Assembly (NCBI RefSeq): GCF_016920785.2
Contig: NW_024609952.1
Location: forward strand, 1 to 64,000
Reading direction: 5' to 3'
Source: Ixodes scapularis
Taxonomy: Eukaryota; Arthropoda; Arachnida; Ixodida; Ixodidae
DNA length: 64,000 bases
The translations under genes were made by a program, and so were the position numbers. Below, piece after piece: positions 47,301 to 53,843 of the stretch. Each line of letters opens with the position of its first letter. The stretch's first letter is position 1. Under the pieces are notes generated by a model. The model worked only from the letters and a program-made list of their open reading frames with translations. It made no database searches and was not told the DNA's origin.

Positions 47301-50300
47301 CATTAATCTCATATGGTCGATCTGAGCGTTCATATATCCGTCTTCGTTATCTGTGAGATTACAGCGTGCTACGCACAATGTATGTCTTCTTCGCTGGGTA
47401 TCTTTTTATAAAGTCTTTCTTGCGTGTCATACTTTTTGTCTTCTTCTTTTGCTGAAAACTTGTCTCTTCTTTTTTAATTGTGCCGAAATAAAGAATTACT
47501 GTGTGGGATCATTGTCGCAGGAGCTGTAGAAAGCAGTGTGAATATGACTCGAACGCATTTTGCTTTTTGGGGGCTGCAGAACTCGCAGTTTGAAGAACCC
47601 GCCGGGGGCCGAACTCCATCAGTCATCAGTTAATTTGGCCCTCCGTATTAGCCCATTGGAGCTTTGTGTGATGCGGTACACATATTTGAAGAGGAACTGG
47701 GTTAATATTATTTTGTGTGATGACTTTATTCACACTAAAATTTTTCCAATAGCAGTTCTCCCGTCCTGATATATTTGAAGTGAACTAAAAACAAAATATT
47801 TAAATATTCACTTCCTATCTTTCTCAAGATATTATGCGTTAAATATCTCCCACTGTAAAATAAATATATACGTTTTCCAATAAATAAAAGCATCAAAATG
47901 AATTCTGTCAGGTGTTTGAGAGCTGTGGGAGTTGAAACATATTCGTAGATAATATATTGGTATCCTGAAGCTAATATACCCTCACACTCACGTTGCGGTT
48001 TTCATCATACGTTGTACAATTTAAAATGAATCTGTATACACCAAAGCGAATTTGGTAAAACTCTTCTATAAACCCAACTATTATTTCGGCACATTTTTAA
48101 CTTCCGTTAACCCACTCTCTACAATGCTAAATTCGGTGACTTAGCTTTGCTCAACGAGACAACACAACTTAAAAGTGCAGGAAAACATATACAAGGCTGG
48201 TGCGTGACTTTAGTCTGCCCTTCTTTCTATTGGCAAGAAGCGTCCCTTTAACTCAGCGGAAGCTACCTTCTCACGCAGCCCTTTCCCCCGTTATGTCTGA
48301 TCAAGTAACGTCAATGCAACGACTGGTGTGCGTCTGTTTCTTATTCCTTGATTGTTTGGCTGGTCACCCTCTGTCAATTGAAAGGCTGCAGAGGCCTTGT
48401 AGTGTCAAAGATTTTAACTTTGTGCCCCCGGAGTTTACATAGTGTCTTAATATGCCATATTTGTAGCAAAATCATGATTGATCGATTGGATTATTGATTG
48501 GTTAATTGATTGATTGATTTATATCTTGATTGTATGCACGATTCCGAAGACACTTTGTTTTAGTTCCTTGCGTTCGTATTAGGAGTTGGTTACGGTCCCG
48601 AGGTAATATTCATTTATAAAAATAAAAAAATATCTGAGACTTGCCATAGCCTGATGGAAGACACCAACCGAACGCCTGCTGCTAAGTTTCTGATTAGAAG
48701 TCATCAAAATTTCGCGAATGATGGTCAAGAGTCTAACGTTGCGGAAGAGCCAAAATACTTACATCTCTCAGCAGTTTCTCCGACTTGTTTACGTCGAAGT
48801 CGCGAGCTGCGTAAGGAAAGTTATAATTTAGAGTAAATAAAATTAACCCAATGCGAGAAGTCGTGCTGTACATTGTTTACACTGTAAAGGCAGTGAGTCA
48901 TAACCGGAGCATCACCAAGAACAGTTTGATGTGTCTACTATTTTTTATTCAAAGAAAATATATATACTGCTTTAGAATACACTATAATATCTTTGGATTT
49001 CTTAGCATCAAATACCCTTCGTTAGTTCATTTTGAAGTTGACATGGGTGCCCACGTTCGGCGTTTGGTAATTTTGCTTTGTCTTGATTAGGTTGAAACGT
49101 ACCTCTCAACCAACGCAGCAGAAACGGATCCGTGAATTCTTCGTTCCAGATATCACGGAGATGATACTTGAGCTGTTGAAGCAAAGAAATAAAACCCCGT
49201 TCAGCAAAACAAAATATATTAGAAAGCATGCTCTCTCTAAGGCACTACCGGAGTTTTGCCATAAATTGCAGCGCTGTGGTAGTTCAAACACCAAGTGCTA
49301 CTTCAACTATATTCCTCCGCAACGAAGGTCGAAGTAAGAAGTCATGTTTAACACCGGTGATTAGACGGAAAATCCTTCGTGTGATTCGCAAGACTCTTGT
49401 TTTTGCGTTGCTATATTTTACAAAAAGGTATGTCTAGTCAGATAGGTGTAAACAACAAAAAAGCCGCTTTTCTGACGTGGATGTCAGATGTTTTTTATGC
49501 GAATTTAACGTTGCCCTTAAAGAACCTTGCTAATCTGTAAGAAGCAATTAACAAGAAGGTGTGTGGTTATTGAGTAACCACATTTACGATGAGGGATAAA
49601 TTACTCATATAGAACTCTAAGGTCAACCATTAAATGTGCTAATTTCGCAATTTTTCATAGTTGCAATGCCTCCCGGAGTTATTCATGCGAGCAAAGCATC
49701 TAACTACAATCGCAAATGCGTGGAGTGTTCGCTTTTCATAATTGTCAGCCCTCACATATTCAAGTACCTTATTACAGAAGCCCTTTTTGGATGCAAATCC
49801 GAGGTTTCCGCATCAAATCATATCAAATAAAAGCTTCATTTTCCAGGACAACTAGAAAAAGTTTCAGAGAAAGAGGTGTTAGAAATGGCTTGACTGGGTC
49901 TGGGACTCCTGTTGCATTGGGGCTGCGAAGAGAAGCTCACCGGAGACAAGCTTACTGCAAAACTGTCACAACTCACCGGTCTTTTTACGGATGCAAAAAA
50001 AAGCTCACCCACGAATCCAAGAATCGAGCCTTCACTCAACTGAAGTATGCTGGGATACCTAATGTGCACGCGGTAAATCTGCACTTCACTAGCCGAATTT
50101 TTTTTTTAACATGAAAAAGTTTTGTAACACGTCAGGCGTCGTTCGACGAAAATAAAATAAATAATTCCGATCGGCGCAAAAAAAAAAACAGTGTAGAGAG
50201 CTGCAACTTGAGTAATTCCGGGATATTTATTTAGGAAATTACCTTAGTATACCGACGCCGCATTGCAAATGTTCAAGAAGAGGTGGTTTCAAATCGTAGC

Positions 50301-53300
50301 TTATTCGAATGGAAAATAAAAAAGGTCGTATTTCCTTTGTCTCGGCTACGTCAGAAATAAATATTGTAACACCCACACGAAATTGGTTGACACAATGGCG
50401 GAACGAGGGCTGCAGCAAGGGTGGAGAATAAAAATCAAGCTGACTAAAATGGCGATATAAAGCAGACCGCTTTTACTGGGATGATTGAAATCAAACCTTT
50501 CCTGCAAATATAGTCACAAACGGCATTTCTTTATTAATCGTACGTTCATGATTTCATGTTTTCAATGTACGCATTAGAGTCGATGAATGTAGGGCGCATA
50601 TGTTCTGTATTTAGATCAAAGAGTCATCACATAAGAAAGATTTATATAGGATTGAACACGAGCAAAAAAGCAGTGGTTTTGAAAGAAAATTTATGCGTTG
50701 AACTTCGTTTATACCTCCAACTTCGTTCGTCAGTTACGCACATTTTTTTTTTAAATCTATTTGGAACGCAAATGATAGAAACGAAAACTTTGAAAGTTAT
50801 GCTATGCAGCAGAATGCAATCGCGAAAAAGAAAAGCCAAAACAGCTTTTCCGCTAACAAAACGCTAAGCTGTTCTTGTTCTAGTATGGCGGGGTTTTCAT
50901 GAACAAAAAGTGGTTAAAATTGCAGTAATTCTTTTTCCGTACTGTTCTCTCTGATCGGAAGAATTGATCAAACCGTCTGCGGTGTTTAAAAATGCATATA
51001 GTCATAAAATATCAATATTTCCTAGCTGCGTTGATATTACTCTGATTTAAATTAAACAGATATTTTTTTATTTTTTCATCCGTTTAGTTTACTGTTATTA
51101 TATTTGTAAATTTTGCCCACTTCAGAGATGCAGAGCTTCTTAATGTGAAATGTGTACACTCCGTTACATTGTCTACATAAACGAACGGTGGGCTTTGTTT
51201 TACATTTTTTTTTTGTGGTTGGCATTAAAACTACTAGTACGGCATAAATTGCTCATTCAAGGAACAAACTTATGCGATAAACGTTAGACGCTGATCAACT
51301 CCTTCTTTAAGTAAAGTGCGAAAACTCGTTTCGCGCTAACTTTGCTTCACAGCGTACCGCCTGCGTGAGAGGCGCTTAAACCTATGGACCTGCTGTAAAT
51401 GATAACCGACAACTTTACATCTTAATTTATTTCGTGGTGAACTTTTCTCCGGGTCTATGAAAAAACTGGTGGGCGTTTCTTCTCCGGATCGGCACAAAAG
51501 TGGGTAAGTTTTTCTCCGATGAGCTTTCCTCCGGGATTCGTTGCATTGGCAGCAGCTTTGGTACAATACACTCTATTACTATGGACAATAATGTAATAAA
51601 TTTAAAAAAATGTGATAGGATACACTGAGTTACGAAGCAACGAGGATATACGATCGCAAGTCTTGGTTGCTGATCGTATACACGTTTATGTTGTTTGTAA
51701 GGCATTCATTTAAAACAAAGAATGCATTGCAATGTAAGGATCGTAAATGGTAGTTTGTACGGGAAAGAGGGAAGACCCATGCGTATCCGCGGCGTAAGCT
51801 GACGTAACTCTCATGCTTTGTGATTTCAGAACCAGCGTAAAAGAAGTCTGTGAAAGATGCAAACGATAAATGAAAAGAACAAAGTAAACGGTACTCATGC
51901 ATGCGTTCAACAGGAATTATTTCATATTTTGAAAATAAAGGCACTCTGTGGTCTGTATAAGGAACAATGGCCATAAATCGTAAGATTTTAATATTCGTTT
52001 GTGTTGTAGTAACCCATACAAGGTAATAATAATAATAATAATATTGTAAATTAATCAAATGGCATCAATTTCATTGGGGTTGAAAATACATACCAGAGTT
52101 TAGTTGTAATGTTGAGGGGCCAAATATTGCATCACCTAGAGACAACACCAATCACCCGAGAGAGTTTAGTTATCAAAAAATTCACATGAAAGTCCCAGGT
52201 CACTTACTCGGAAAAAATGTGCTTAATGTTTTATGTTCTTGGACTAGTTAGATTGATGATGTATCCAGTGAAAGTGTACGATATATGAAAATTCGTTTAT
52301 TCTTTTACTTTAACAAGATTGCTATGAACTTCATTGTGTTTATCTCAAGACCGTTATTCTCAGACCACAATGCAAAATTTGTTGGAGAGGAATTTGCTTT
52401 ACCCAACAGTATATCAGCATCGGCCACATAGAGAACCATTCTCGTATCATCCGCATGTGTAACCAGCTGCGCTCTCTTGATTGAACAAAGAGTAAATGGG
52501 TCTTAAGCAAAGAATAGGATTGTGCAAAACGAGTATTGGAGAATACGATCAGAATTACGTCCGTAGGAAATTGTATCAGTCAGCAGTCGATAATACTAGA
52601 TAGAGCAACCCAAAAGCTTTGGCTGTTGCAATTTTTTTTATTTTTGTTGTTGATGAGTTGTGTTCCTCATCAGGCGGGTGTGCGGTGCCTGTGAACGGAT
52701 GCACGAGGGAGCACTTGGTTAGGTCTTTGGGGAGGATGCTTTGTTTTGAATTGTTGCCTGTGCCATTGTTGTTTACAAGACGATGTCTGTACCGTGGTTG
52801 AACGTCACAATGACGTGTGCGATCTCCGGGAGATGTCTGTGTTGTATTGTGTACGAGAAGAGGTCGTTGCTTTGAATTGAGGTGATGACAAGATGTACCG
52901 TGGTGGAACGCCGCAAAGACGTGTGCAATTTCTGGGAGACCAGTGTGTGAGAGACGATATATAAACGGTTGTGTCAATAAACAATAAACTTTAGTAGCTG
53001 CGTGTGAGACGTTCAATGTTTGTCCCCTTCTTCTTCTGTCGTCTCCAGATTTTTTTTTTTTTTAAAGAATGTTTGCACTTGGTTTTTGATCATAACTAGA
53101 TAATTAATTAGACATTAAATAAAAAGGGGCAAAGTGTACTTCCTTGCGGTACACCGGAAAGAAACTTTTCGAAAGAAAAGAAAGGACTGTCAAAAACTAA
53201 TCATGTCGTATTACACCTGAGACTGCGGTGGAAGAAATCGGAAGAACTTTCAGTAGAAGGAACCGACACAAAGAAAAAAAAATTGAGACGTTCTCTGTGT

Positions 53301-53801
53301 CTGTTCCTTCTACTGAAAGTTCTTCCGATTTCTTCCACCGCAGTCTCAGGTGTAATACGACATGATTAGCTACCACCAGCTCGCCTGCACTCTCACCGTC
53401 TTGTCAAAAACTACACACGGTTTCCCATTTGCTCGATGTGACTGAAGTAAAAGGAGTGGTACGCCGCGTGCACCATATCGACTGAGTTTTATAAGTAGTA
53501 TTGCGTGATTTAGAACATCAAACGATTTCTATATTTTGAAGTATAATTTATTTTTGAAATAGTAAGGCGGCTTTTGTAGATTAACCTTTGCGAAAGCCGA
53601 ACTGAGAGTCTGTTAATACCGAAAATTTACAGAAAAAGTGGCCAAAGCGTGTAAGAATAATTTTTCAAGTGCCGTGGAAAAGACTGGTAACACCGATAAT
53701 GGCCTGTAATTATTTATAATATGGTTATCGCCTCCTTTGTGTATAATGGTGACGTTTGCACACTTCAAGCTGGGGGTAACTTACCAGATGATAATATTAA
53801 G

Positions 53802-53843
<42 letters not shown>

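Larger units (their letters stand above)
52300..53800 (-). mobile_element. Decayed LINE with two later insertions
   Basis: Minus-strand RT pieces in order: SFDVLNHAILLIKLSRYGAR and GKPCVVFD (53530-53413), GVPQGSTLCPF (about 53150-53118), and YVADADILLGKANSS with WSENNGLEINTMKF (52430-52330). The first gap is a 202-bp foldback insert with target duplication; the second (52560-53050) contains an LTR-like segment. The catalytic box is altered to YVADAD. Confidence 0.7.

Noticed and set aside
49716..50114. 132-codon plus-strand frame and the overlapping minus frame ending in cccaatgc sequence
   Set aside because: Tested as SEC14-like exon 1 (minus strand) but has no MSG..GDLS-type start; the exon at 56589-56642 fits.
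51630..52058. 142-codon minus-strand frame
   Set aside because: Begins in an aat repeat, low complexity at the start, no domain; likely chance in an AT-rich intron.
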